From NCBI GenBank assembly GCA_029863245.1, contig JAOTVV010000009.1:40672-104671 (forward strand): a stretch of 64,000 nt of DNA, given 5' to 3'. The notes below the pieces were generated by a model, which saw nothing but the letters and a program-made list of their open reading frames with translations, ran no database searches and was not told the origin of the DNA. The position numbers and the translations under genes were made by a program. The stretch is from Gemmatimonadota bacterium (GTDB lineage: Bacteria > Gemmatimonadota > Gemmatimonadetes > Gemmatimonadales > GWC2-71-9). Positions 9,288-17,994 of the stretch are shown here, one piece after another (position 1 is the first letter of the stretch; each line of letters opens with the position of its first letter).

Positions 9288-9928
9288 CGGAGCGACCGAG
9301 AACGGACACGGCACAGAGGACTCTCGACGCTCAGGTGTCGCGGCGGGACGTCGTTCGGGTCCTCGTGGCGGCGACCACCACGGCCGCCTTCACGTGGACG
9401 CCTGACGAGGTCGCTCGGGCCGCACGCGTCCTCCAACCCGGCAGGCATCCCCGCGACACGCAGACCCCCGGCTTCTTCACTCCCCACGAGTGGGAGACGG
9501 TGCGCGTCCTCGCGGACATCATCATTCCGCGCGATACCCGGTCGGGGAGTGCCACCGATGCCGGCGTCCCCGAGTTCATGGACTTCCTCATGCTGGACGG
9601 AAACAACGAGCGCCGGCAAACGGCGATGCGCGGCGGGCTGGCGTGGCTCGATACGGACTGCCGCGAGCGGTTCGGCCACGATTTCTTGTCGTGCACGGAG
9701 GAGGAACGCACCGCCGTCCTGGAGGACATCGCGTACCCGGATCGTGCCGTGGCGGATCGCTCCCAGGGAGTCGCGTTCTTCACCAGTTTTCGGGATCTCA
9801 CCGCGAGCGGATTCTGGTCGAGCAAGATGGGCGTGATGGACCTCCAGTACATCGGCAACACCGCCATCGCCGAGTGGACCGGCTGTCCGCCAGCGCAGCT
9901 GCGGAAGCTGGGTGTCGAGAGGGGGTAG
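9284..9928 (+). CDS. Gluconate 2-dehydrogenase subunit 3 family protein (GMC partner)
   Basis: 214 residues. Its ATG at 9284 overlaps the TGA of the GMC gene (ATGA), a sign of translational coupling and a paired complex. The N-terminus SRRDVVRVLVAATTTAAF is a Tat-like signal with a twin arginine. The body matches the small subunit family PF13618: FFTPHEWETVRVLADIIIPRDTRSG, GVPEFMDFLML and a C-terminal GVMDLQYIGNTAIAEWTGCP. In known complexes this subunit carries the folded GMC subunit through the Tat pore. The pair is then a periplasmic sugar dehydrogenase; its electron acceptor is not encoded next to it. Confidence 0.9.
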   Translation: MTERPRTDTAQRTLDAQVSRRDVVRVLVAATTTAAFTWTPDEVARAARVLQPGRHPRDTQTPGFFTPHEWETVRVLADIIIPRDTRSGSATDAGVPEFMDFLMLDGNNERRQTAMRGGLAWLDTDCRERFGHDFLSCTEEERTAVLEDIAYPDRAVADRSQGVAFFTSFRDLTASGFWSSKMGVMDLQYIGNTAIAEWTGCPPAQLRKLGVERG

Positions 9929-10037
9929 CCGGAGACCGCGCCGGCGCCCCGAGGGCCTCGCTCTCAACATCTGAGAGCGCTTCCACGTATACCAGACGAC
10001 GATACGCCATCCGCCCGCCACACAGGAGAACCTCACG

Positions 10038-12239
10038 ATGCGCAACCGCCTGCCCCTGCTTTTCGGCGTGCTCATGGGCATGGCGTTTGGACCGCTGGCG
10101 CATCGCGCCGCCGCCCAGGACCCGCAGCGTCCGACACTGCGGGTGGGCCGGATCACTGGGCCGATCACGCTCGACGGCAGGCTCGACGAGCCATCCTGGG
10201 GCGAGACCGACTCCATCCCCGTCCTCACGATGATCGAACCCGTCGAGGGCGGCGTGTTGGTCGGGCGCACGACGGTCCGGGTGCTCGCCGACGCCGATGC
10301 GCTGATCATCGGGATCGACTGCCACGATCCCGACGTCTCCGGCATCGTGAGCTTCTCCAAGGCCCGGGACTCCGAACTCCAGAACGAGGATCACGTGAAG
10401 CTGATCCTCGATACGTTCCTCGACGGCCGCTCGGGATATGTCGTTGCGGTCAATCCGAGTGGGGCGCGGTATGACGCGCTGATCGCCGATTACGGCGAGG
10501 GTGAGAACAGCGCGTGGGACGCGGTGTGGGACGCCGGCACGGCGCGTCGCATGGACGGCTGGTCGGTGGAAATCCGGATCCCGATTCGGAGCCTGAGTTT
10601 CCGGTCGGGCGTTTCCGAGTGGGGATTCAACGTCGAGCGCCGGCTCGAGCGGCTCCAGGAGGTGAGTCGCTGGGCGAGCCCCGTCAGGGACGCGAAGGTC
10701 ACCCAACCCAGCCGCGCCGGGCGGTTGCAGGATTTGCCCGCCTTCTCGCTCGGCCTCGGCCTCACGGTTCGGCCAGCCGTGGTTGCGGGGTTCGAGAAAC
10801 CCGCATTCGACGCCGAAACGAAGGCGACCGGCGAGCCGAGCCTGGACGTATTCCAACAACTGGGCTCCGACGCCGTTGCGTCGCTCACGGTGAACACCGA
10901 TTTCGCCGAAACCGAGGTCGACACCCGGCAGACCAACCTCACCCGGTTTCCGCTGTTCTTCCCGGAGAAGCGGACCTTCTTCCTCGAAGGCGCCGACATT
11001 TTCGACTTCGGCATCGGGCTCGAGACGTTCCGCCGTCCGGACCTCGAGCCGTTCTTCAGCAGGCGGATCGGGCTCCTCTCGGGCCAGGAAATTCCGGTAC
11101 TGGTGGGCGGCAAGATGAACGGACGGCTCGGGCAAACGAACGCCGGCGCGTTCGCCGTGCGGACCGGCGAGGAGACGATCACGCTCGACGGCGACACCAC
11201 CGTCGTGGCGCCCGCGACCTTGGGCGCGGCGCGTGTCAAGCAGAATGTCCTTGCCGAATCGTCGATCGGTGCCATCGCCACGTTCGGGGATCCCGAAGGT
11301 CGATCCGCCAGCTGGACGACCGGTGTCGATGCGACGTTCCAAACGTCTCGGCTCTGGGGAGACAAGAACCTCCTTGTGGGCGCATGGGGCCTCGTCACCG
11401 ATCGCGAGGGCCTCACGGGAGATCGGACCGCCTTTGGCGGGGCCATCGACTTTCCCAACGACACCTGGGACCTATCCCTCACATACAAGCGCATCGGCGA
11501 CGGATTCGACCCCTCCCTGAGCTTCGTCCCGCGCCGGAGTGTGCAGCTGTGGAGGGGCTCGGCAGACTGGCGCTACCGTCCGGCGTGGACGTGGGTGCGG
11601 GTGATGTTCTTCGAATTCCGGCCGACGGTCGCGTTGGATCTCGATGGTGGGTGGGAGAGCTACCGATTCCAGATCACGCCGGTGAACTGGCAGCTCGAGA
11701 GCGGGGACCGCGTGGAGGTCAACGTCGTCCCGGAGGGGGAACGCCTGGTCGAGGCGTTCGAGATCGCCGAGGGCGTCGTGATTCCGCCCGGCTCGTATCG
11801 GTGGACGCGCTATCGACTCGAAGCCGAGATCGCCACCAAACGTCCTGTCAGCGGGCAGGTCACGTGGTGGTTCGGGAGCTTCTACGGGGGCACGCTGCAC
11901 CAGGTCGAGGGGACCCTGCTGACCAAGCCAACCCCGTTCCTGACCTTCGAGGTCTCCGGCGACTACAACGCGGCGCGGCTTCCGGAGGGAGATTTCGATC
12001 GGTATCTGTTCAGCGGCCGCCTGCAGGTGAACTTCTCACCCGATCTCCAGTGGAACGCGCTCGTGCAGTACGACAACGAGTCAGACATCGTGGGCGCCAA
12101 CAGTCGGCTGCGTTGGACGTTTCATCCTTTCGGCGACCTCTTCGTCGTCTACAACCACAACGTGGCCGATCGCGTCGGTGCGTGGCGTCTCGAGTCCAAC
12201 CAGCTGCTCGTGAAGGCCCAGTACGCGATGCGTCTGTAG
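10038..12239 (+). CDS. DUF5916 protein with N-terminal CBM9-like domain
   Basis: 733 residues with a signal peptide (MRNRLPLLFGVLMGMAFGPLAHRAAAQ) and an AGGAG site about 9 bases before the ATG. Residues 40-200 look like a carbohydrate-binding CBM9-like domain: ITLDGRLDEPSWGETD, ADALIIGIDCHDPD and DHVKLILDTFLDGRSGY. The rest is the DUF5916 domain, with LFFPEKRTFFLEGADIFDFG and many amphipathic strands ending in aromatic residues, which suggests an outer-membrane beta-barrel. Function is unknown for the family; a role in handling carbohydrate at the outer membrane is an inference from the N-terminal domain and the neighbours. Confidence 0.88.
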   Translation: MRNRLPLLFGVLMGMAFGPLAHRAAAQDPQRPTLRVGRITGPITLDGRLDEPSWGETDSIPVLTMIEPVEGGVLVGRTTVRVLADADALIIGIDCHDPDVSGIVSFSKARDSELQNEDHVKLILDTFLDGRSGYVVAVNPSGARYDALIADYGEGENSAWDAVWDAGTARRMDGWSVEIRIPIRSLSFRSGVSEWGFNVERRLERLQEVSRWASPVRDAKVTQPSRAGRLQDLPAFSLGLGLTVRPAVVAGFEKPAFDAETKATGEPSLDVFQQLGSDAVASLTVNTDFAETEVDTRQTNLTRFPLFFPEKRTFFLEGADIFDFGIGLETFRRPDLEPFFSRRIGLLSGQEIPVLVGGKMNGRLGQTNAGAFAVRTGEETITLDGDTTVVAPATLGAARVKQNVLAESSIGAIATFGDPEGRSASWTTGVDATFQTSRLWGDKNLLVGAWGLVTDREGLTGDRTAFGGAIDFPNDTWDLSLTYKRIGDGFDPSLSFVPRRSVQLWRGSADWRYRPAWTWVRVMFFEFRPTVALDLDGGWESYRFQITPVNWQLESGDRVEVNVVPEGERLVEAFEIAEGVVIPPGSYRWTRYRLEAEIATKRPVSGQVTWWFGSFYGGTLHQVEGTLLTKPTPFLTFEVSGDYNAARLPEGDFDRYLFSGRLQVNFSPDLQWNALVQYDNESDIVGANSRLRWTFHPFGDLFVVYNHNVADRVGAWRLESNQLLVKAQYAMRL

Positions 12240-12378
12240 CCCGACGGACATCGAGGGAGTCGTGAGTGCATTACCTCATCGACATCATGACCGACGCGCG
12301 TTGGCCGAACGGCCGCGACCGGAACCCGGAGCGGCCCGGCCGCGTTACCGAGCGGAATCCACACATGGAGCGCCCGAG

Positions 12379-12818
12379 ATGCACAGACGTCTGTTCGCTG
12401 CGCTGACCGCGGGTCTCCTTTCGGGGGCTGCCGCTCCGGCCTCAGCCCAGATGATCCCCTGGAGCCAGTACGGGAGCGTGACCCAATGGCTTGGCAACAT
12501 CGAGATCCAGATCCGCTACCGGCGCCCGGTGGCTCGCGGACGGGACCTCTTCGGTGCCCTGGTGAAGTGGGGCGAGCCTACCATACGCCGTACCCAGAAG
12601 GCGAAGACGCCCTCCGGTTCACGACCGCACCAGGCACCGGGCAACACATGGAGACCCTCACGTTCCACTTTCCCACGGTCGACGGACCGGAGGCGACGCT
12701 GGCGTTTCAGTGGGGGACGACCATCGTCGAGATCCCGATTGCGATCGAGGAAGGGGAGGCGTTCAGCCTGTCGCCCGGTACGCTCTCACGCTACTGTATC
12801 ACCCCGGAGTGTGCATGA
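12379..12818 (+). pseudogene. DUF2911 protein gene broken by an internal deletion and frameshift
   Basis: The first half reads as a secreted DUF2911 protein from the ATG at 12379: signal peptide MHRRLFAALTAGLLSGAAA, then VTQWLGNIEIQIRYRRPVAR and GRDLFGALVKWGE. Near 12573 homology jumps to another frame, AYHTPYPEGEDALRF, then HMETLTFHFPTVDG and LAFQWGTTIVEIPI, ending at 12816-12818. About 40-50 residues that DUF2911 proteins normally have between these blocks are missing, so this is a deletion plus frame change rather than a single-base error. The stop overlaps the start of the esterase (ATGA), so the broken gene may matter for translation of that gene. Confidence 0.8.
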
Positions 12819-14506
12819 TGAAGCGTCGTGAACGATTTCTCATCGCCACGGCCACTGCCGTCTTGATCCTGTCTTGTCCCGGCACGGCTGTCGGGCAGGT
12901 GCTCGACGCCGGACCGCAGGTCCTGACGTTCCATTCCGACGTGGATGACAGCGAGCAGCCGTACGCGCTCTACCTGCCGCCGAATTTCGACACATCGCGG
13001 CAGTACCCGCTCGTCATCAGCCTGCACGGTGCCGGCTCGAACCACCGGTTGAACCTCCGGCGGATCTTCGGAAGGAGCAACGCCGACGGCGAAAACGACG
13101 TGGAGGCCAGCCGCTACTTCCCTGAATGGGACGACGTGGATTTCATCGTGGCGTCTCCCTACGCACGTGGTACCATGGGCTATCAGGGTGTTGCAGAAAA
13201 GGACGTCCTGGACGTGCTGGCCGACGTGAAGCGGCGTTTTCCCATCGACGAGGACCGCGTGTACCTCACGGGGTTGTCGATGGGTGGCGGCGGCACACTC
13301 TGGCTTGGGCTGACCCGCCCGGACGTCTGGGCGGCGATCGTGCCGGTGTGCCCGGCTCCGCCGGAAGGCACCAACGCATTGGCTCCCAATGCACTGAACC
13401 TCCCGGTGCGCATCCTTCAGGGTGGGGCGGACCCCGTCGTGCGTCCCGAGAGCGTGCGGGTGTGGGTGGAGCGTCTCAAGGCGTTGGGCACGCACATCGA
13501 ATACGACGAGTACCCCGGTATCGGGCACGATAGCTGGGTACCGGCCTATGCGAACGGCCAGATCTTCGGCTGGTTTGCCCAGTTCGAGCGCAACCCCCAT
13601 CCCAACCGTGTGCGCTTCGTGAGCGATCGCTACAAGTACCACTCGGCCTACTGGGTGCAACTCGACGCCCTGTCGCCGGGCACCCTGGCAAGCATCGACG
13701 CGCAGCTCACCGCACCCAACCGCATCGCGGTGACGACCTCCGAGCTGGAGGGCTTCACGTTACATCTCGCGGGACATCCGCGCTTCAGGGCACAGGGGTC
13801 TCTCACCGTAGAGATCGACGGAACATCTATCCGGGTCCCGGCGACGGATGCGCCGTCGTTCAACCGCCAGGGAGGGAAGTGGAGAGCCGGCAAAGCGGTG
13901 GCACGGGCAAAACGGCCCGGGGTGGAAGGCCCGATGGCCGAAGTGATTGCGAGCCGGCATCTCTATGTTTACGGCACCGGCGGCGATCCCTCGCGCGAAG
14001 ATCTAGAGGCCCGCCGGGCACTGGCGCTGAAAGCCGCCGAGTGGTCGGTGGACCGGGGACCCTTCTGGGGCCGCGTCATGGTGTTCCCGCGTATCGTGTC
14101 CGACCGAGAGGTACGGCCCAGCGATCTCGAGAGCGCCAACCTGGTCCTGTTTGGCACGAAAGAGACCAATGGCATCATCGCTCGGTTCGCGGACCGCCTG
14201 CCGATGCATCTCGACGGCGCGTCCGAGGCCTTCGGCCTGGTCTACGTCTTCCCTCTCGATGGACGGTACGTCCTCGTCAATTCCGGGCTGCCGTGGTGGC
14301 ATTCGGACGGGTCGTTTCAAACCCGCTCGCCGTTTCGAAGCAGTGTGCCCGCGTTCGGCCTGATCGGTCTCGGTGACTATCTCCTGTTCAGCGGATTCGT
14401 CGAGAACGTCGTGGCCGAGGGGCGGTTCGACCACGACTGGCGCATGCCGCCCGCAGAGGCAGAGAAGCTCCAGGCGACAGGGGTGGTGAGCCTGTCGATC
14501 ATGTGA
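12815..14506 (+). CDS. Secreted alpha/beta-hydrolase esterase (CE1/PHB-depolymerase-like) with C-terminal extension
   Basis: 563 residues. The ATG at 12815 overlaps the stop of the broken DUF2911 gene; a second ATG follows directly. The signal peptide ends near VGQ. The N-terminal 270 residues form an esterase fold: PLVISLHGAGSNH, nucleophile motif GLSMGG (Ser155), ILQGGADPVV (Asp) and GIGHDSW (His). The last 290 residues include a beta-sandwich-like part and a region with LVLFGTKETNGIIARFADRLP, seen in multidomain peptidase/esterase proteins of saccharolytic bacteria. Likely removes ester groups from polysaccharides in the periplasm; the true ester is not known. Confidence 0.85.
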   Translation: MMKRRERFLIATATAVLILSCPGTAVGQVLDAGPQVLTFHSDVDDSEQPYALYLPPNFDTSRQYPLVISLHGAGSNHRLNLRRIFGRSNADGENDVEASRYFPEWDDVDFIVASPYARGTMGYQGVAEKDVLDVLADVKRRFPIDEDRVYLTGLSMGGGGTLWLGLTRPDVWAAIVPVCPAPPEGTNALAPNALNLPVRILQGGADPVVRPESVRVWVERLKALGTHIEYDEYPGIGHDSWVPAYANGQIFGWFAQFERNPHPNRVRFVSDRYKYHSAYWVQLDALSPGTLASIDAQLTAPNRIAVTTSELEGFTLHLAGHPRFRAQGSLTVEIDGTSIRVPATDAPSFNRQGGKWRAGKAVARAKRPGVEGPMAEVIASRHLYVYGTGGDPSREDLEARRALALKAAEWSVDRGPFWGRVMVFPRIVSDREVRPSDLESANLVLFGTKETNGIIARFADRLPMHLDGASEAFGLVYVFPLDGRYVLVNSGLPWWHSDGSFQTRSPFRSSVPAFGLIGLGDYLLFSGFVENVVAEGRFDHDWRMPPAEAEKLQATGVVSLSIM

Positions 14507-14518
14507 GCACCACCCGTG

Positions 14519-14565
14519 GGGAGGTGAATCGCGCGACCGGTGTCGCCGGACCCGACTCACCTCCC
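14519..14565. terminator. Hairpin between convergent esterase and GH3 genes
   Basis: GGGAGGTGA at 14519-14527 is a perfect inverted repeat of TCACCTCCC at 14557-14565, with a GC-rich 29-base loop that can fold further. It lies in the 50-base gap between two convergent stop codons, and the right arm contains the GH3 stop. No T-run follows, so intrinsic termination is uncertain; it may serve both directions or protect 3' ends. Confidence 0.45.
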
Positions 14566-16950
14566 TCGGCTCGTCCGTTCCTCTATCGGCACGTGCGGCA
14601 CGAGGACGTTCTGCACCTGCTGAACGATCACTTCCTGCGGAAGAACGAACGCCGCTTGCTGCCTGATGGCGAGCGCCGAGCTCCCGATCTTCACCGTATA
14701 CGTTCCGGCCTCCGCGATCCACGCAGCACGCTCGGTGTCGAACGAGGCCAGATCACTGCCGGTCAACGTGAAGGTGACGGTCTCCGACTGACGGGGTTGT
14801 AACAGGCCCGTCTTCGCAAATGCCCGGAGTTCGATCTCCGGCTTGTCGAGCGCATCTGCCGGTGCGCTCACGTACAGCTGGACGACCTCTCGGCCCTGGG
14901 TGGCACCGACATTGCTCACCACGACCGTCACGGTGATTGGGTCGTCGAACTCGGACGCACTCAGCCGAAGGTCGCTGTAGTCGAAGTTGGTGTACGACAG
15001 GCCGTATCCGAAGGGGTATACGGGCTCGACGTCGAACGTGTTGTAGTAGCGGTACCCGACGTAGATCCCCTCGTCGTATGTGACTTCGGTCGGCACCCCG
15101 AAGAGCGACGGCATGGCCGGATCGGCCTCACCTGGAAGAACCTTCCCGGGGAAGTTGTCGGCGGACGGCACGTCGGCGTAGGTCATCGGGAACGTCATCG
15201 GCAACTTTCCCGACGGGTTCACGGTGCCACGCAGGACGTCGGCGATAGCGTTGCCGCCTTCCTGCCCGGGCTGCCACGCGAGCAGAATCGCGTCGGCATG
15301 GTCACGCCAGCTCGCCACTTCCATCACGCCAGCCACGTTCATCACGACGATGACGTCCTTACCCTCGGCGTGGAACGCCCCGGCGACGTTGCGCATCAGC
15401 GCGTGCTCCGGATCCGAGAGGAGGAAGTCATTCTCCACTTTCCGATCGATGAACTCACCGGAGTTCCGGCCGACGGTGATGACAGCGAAATCCGCCGCGC
15501 GTGCAAGCCGGGTGATCCGATCTGCGGCCACCACGAGTTCGGGAATCGGCGGGCGTGGCATGAACGGGATCGGCGACTCCGGCTGCTGCGCCTTCTGCTC
15601 CGCGACATAGCGACGGTATTGGTCCCGGAGCGAAACGTCGACGACGTATCCGGCACTCGCCAGCCCGGCATCGAGCGATACGGCATACGCTTCGTTGACG
15701 TCACCGCTTCCGGTCCCACCCACAATCAGGTCGTACGAGGCATTCCCAAAGAGGGCAACCGTTCCCGATGCTGGAAGAGGCAAGGCATGGTCGTCGTTTT
15801 TCAGGAGCACCATGCCCTCGGTGGCCGCGCGGCGCGCGATGATGGCGTGGGCAGCGAGGTCCGGCCGGTCCGAGTACGCGTACTCCGTGAACGACGGCGA
15901 CTGCAAGACGATACGGAGCACCCGCTCGACGTTCTCGTCCAGTTGCATCTCGCTCAGCGTGCCACTCGCCGCGGCGTCGACGATGTCGTTGGTCTGTTGC
16001 AGATACCCCGGCATGAGGACGTCATTGCCCGCCTCGAGCTGCGCCACGGCGTTGCGGCCCCCGAACCAGTCCGTCATCACGAACCCTGCGAAGCCCCACT
16101 CGTCACGGAGGATGGTGGTCAGGAGGTCGCGGCTCTCCGACGCGTACGTGCCGTTGATGAAGTTGTAGGACGACATCACCGTCCACGGTTGCGACTCCCT
16201 GACGGCGATCTCGAATCCCCTGAGGTAGATCTCCCGCAGTGCCCGCTCACTGACCAGGGTGTTCGACTGCATCCGGTTGAACTCCTGGTTGTTCGCGGCG
16301 AAGTGTTTGGGAGACGCGCCCACGCCCTCAGACTCCACGCCGTCGATGAAGGCGGCAGCGAGACGGCCGGACAGCAGCGGGTCTTCGGAGTAGTACTCGA
16401 AGTTGCGGCCGCCGAGCGGGTTTCGGTGGATGTTCATGCCGGGCGCGAGGAGGATGTCCACACCGTACTCACGCACCTCTCGGCCGAACGCGCTGCCGAC
16501 GGCTCGCACCAGCGCGGTGTCCCACGACGAGGCCATGAGCGTCGCCACCGGAAACGCGGTCGCTGGATACGCCCGCCCGGAGTCGCCTTCTCGGACCGGA
16601 GCGATGCGGAGGCCGGCCGGCCCGTCTGCCAGGGTCAGCGGTGGGATGCCGAGCCTCGGAATGGCGTGCGTGCGTCCCGCTGCTCCCGGCACCTTCTCCG
16701 GCACCCTCGCATCTTCCGGGTCCATCAGCGGGAGGAAGGGAAGATCCATATGGAAGCCCATCCCGACCAGCAGCCGGACCTTCTCGTCCACCGTCATGGC
16801 ACCGACGACGTCGGCCATGGGATTCTCGCCGAGTCGAGGAGGATGTTGCGCCGTGGCGGAGGACATGGGAACGAGCAGCAGCACGACAAGTGTCGGGAGC
16901 TGCAACCAGCTCCCAACGGATTCGGTGTGGTTCCACGCATGCATGACCAT
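14557..16950 (-). CDS. GH3 family beta-glucosidase (BglX-like), secreted
   Basis: 797 residues from the ATG at 16950. The signal peptide LPTLVVLLLVPMSSATAQ precedes the GH3 N-terminal barrel: GPAGLRIAP, GVDILLAPGMNIHRNPLGGRN, SPKHFAANNQEFNR and the nucleophile block GFVMTDWFGG. The alpha/beta sandwich (VGGTGSGDVNEAY) and the C-terminal fibronectin-III-like domain (YPFGYGLSYTNF) are both present, so the length is normal for a BglX-type enzyme. It should release glucose from beta-oligosaccharides in the periplasm. It is the last gene of a leftward run of five, 72 bases after the ChbG-like deacetylase gene. Confidence 0.94.
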   Translation of the reverse strand: MVMHAWNHTESVGSWLQLPTLVVLLLVPMSSATAQHPPRLGENPMADVVGAMTVDEKVRLLVGMGFHMDLPFLPLMDPEDARVPEKVPGAAGRTHAIPRLGIPPLTLADGPAGLRIAPVREGDSGRAYPATAFPVATLMASSWDTALVRAVGSAFGREVREYGVDILLAPGMNIHRNPLGGRNFEYYSEDPLLSGRLAAAFIDGVESEGVGASPKHFAANNQEFNRMQSNTLVSERALREIYLRGFEIAVRESQPWTVMSSYNFINGTYASESRDLLTTILRDEWGFAGFVMTDWFGGRNAVAQLEAGNDVLMPGYLQQTNDIVDAAASGTLSEMQLDENVERVLRIVLQSPSFTEYAYSDRPDLAAHAIIARRAATEGMVLLKNDDHALPLPASGTVALFGNASYDLIVGGTGSGDVNEAYAVSLDAGLASAGYVVDVSLRDQYRRYVAEQKAQQPESPIPFMPRPPIPELVVAADRITRLARAADFAVITVGRNSGEFIDRKVENDFLLSDPEHALMRNVAGAFHAEGKDVIVVMNVAGVMEVASWRDHADAILLAWQPGQEGGNAIADVLRGTVNPSGKLPMTFPMTYADVPSADNFPGKVLPGEADPAMPSLFGVPTEVTYDEGIYVGYRYYNTFDVEPVYPFGYGLSYTNFDYSDLRLSASEFDDPITVTVVVSNVGATQGREVVQLYVSAPADALDKPEIELRAFAKTGLLQPRQSETVTFTLTGSDLASFDTERAAWIAEAGTYTVKIGSSALAIRQQAAFVLPQEVIVQQVQNVLVPHVPIEERTSRGR

Positions 16951-16960
16951 CTGACACGAT

Positions 16961-16965
16961 CCTCC
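16961..16965 (-). promoter_or_regulatory. Ribosome binding site that sets the GH3 start
   Basis: GGAGG on the minus strand, 10 bases before the ATG at 16950. A second ATG six bases further in would be too far away, and longer in-frame starts upstream have no such site. Confidence 0.6.
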
Positions 16966-17022
16966 CATCTCCGAGTTGCCCGTGACCTCGTCGCCAGACG
17001 GGCGACACCGGCCTCGGTACAA

Positions 17023-17958
17023 CTACATCACCTTCCGAACCTGGTCCCACGACACCAGCGTGATGTCATGTGCCGCCAACAAATCTCTGAATTCCCTGCT
17101 CGTCACGAAGTCCAGGTCCTTCTGCCGCCACGCCGATCCGAAATCCGGATGGTTGACGGTAACGGCCTGCATCTCGGTGTCGTCGATTGCCAGGTGGACG
17201 ATGAGCTGGTTCAGCCCGGGTCCGATCGTGGCGAGCATCTCGGCGTACGCCTCGCTCCACGATTTGGCAGGATCATCGGCGAGCATCATGTACAATCCGT
17301 CCAGCAGCGGCTTTTCGGCGGCAATGGCGTCGCGGATGTCGTCAGGCGCATCCTGTAACCAGCTGCCGGAGATCACCAGCACGGGGAGGTCGTATTCTCT
17401 CCCGAGCTTCAGGTAGATCTGTACCAGCTCGGGCTTGGCCATCACGCTGCCCATGTGCGTGTCCAGGTGCGTCGGCCTGATCCCCAGCGCGAGGGCGCGT
17501 TCGATCTGCGCCCTGATCTCCTTCTCGACCTCCACCGGGTCGGCGTGCGTCCCCACCTCCTCCACGGTCGAGTAGAAATGCCCGTGCTCGTCCAGGAGGC
17601 TCGGAATCTCGCCGGCCGGTGAAATGCCGCCCCACTTGTAGTAGTCCCATTCGGCCGTCAGGGTTATGTGGATCCCGACGTCCAAGGGCTGGTGTTCCCG
17701 ATAGTACGCCGCGAAATCCGGGAACCACGGACAGGGAACCATGACGCTCCCCGAGGTGATCCCCCCGCTCTCGAAGGCTCGTGCCGAGGCGATGTTCACG
17801 GACCGGGCCACCCCGATATCGTCCGCATGGACGATCAGGAGCTTCGCGTCGGCGTCGTAACCCAGCTTTTCGGCCAGGGTCTTCTGGCCCTCCGCGACGG
17901 AGGGTGCCACCAACGAGATGAATCCACCTAGCATGGCTGCAAGTATGATGATCTTCAC
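17023..17958 (-). CDS. ChbG/YdjC-family carbohydrate deacetylase, exported
   Basis: 311 residues from a GTG at 17958. The alternative GTG at 17964 lies directly against the ribosome site, so it is less likely. The signal peptide KIIILAAMLGGFISLVAPSVAEG is followed by the YdjC metal-site motif LIVHADDIGVARSVN, then GIHITLTAEWDYY and RPTHLDTHMGSV, which supply the family's Asp and His ligands. Family members remove N-acetyl groups from chito-oligosaccharides or related sugars. Export is unusual, since ChbG itself is cytoplasmic. It sits between a Gfo/Idh/MocA gene (36 bases upstream) and GH3. The deacetylated substrate is unknown. Confidence 0.87.
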   Translation of the reverse strand: MKIIILAAMLGGFISLVAPSVAEGQKTLAEKLGYDADAKLLIVHADDIGVARSVNIASARAFESGGITSGSVMVPCPWFPDFAAYYREHQPLDVGIHITLTAEWDYYKWGGISPAGEIPSLLDEHGHFYSTVEEVGTHADPVEVEKEIRAQIERALALGIRPTHLDTHMGSVMAKPELVQIYLKLGREYDLPVLVISGSWLQDAPDDIRDAIAAEKPLLDGLYMMLADDPAKSWSEAYAEMLATIGPGLNQLIVHLAIDDTEMQAVTVNHPDFGSAWRQKDLDFVTSREFRDLLAAHDITLVSWDQVRKVM

Positions 17959-17964
17959 GGTCAC

Positions 17965-17970
17965 CCTCCC
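17965..17970 (-). promoter_or_regulatory. Ribosome binding site favouring the GTG start at 17958
   Basis: GGGAGG on the minus strand, six bases before the GTG at 17958 and directly abutting the GTG at 17964. Spacing therefore selects the inner start. Confidence 0.55.
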
Positions 17971-17994
17971 AAACGAATCCTTCCCAGCGAGGCT

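Noticed and set aside
15298..17358. 686-codon open frame on the plus strand opposite GH3 and the deacetylase
   Set aside because: Antisense to two well-conserved genes; composition and lack of motifs mark it as a shadow frame.
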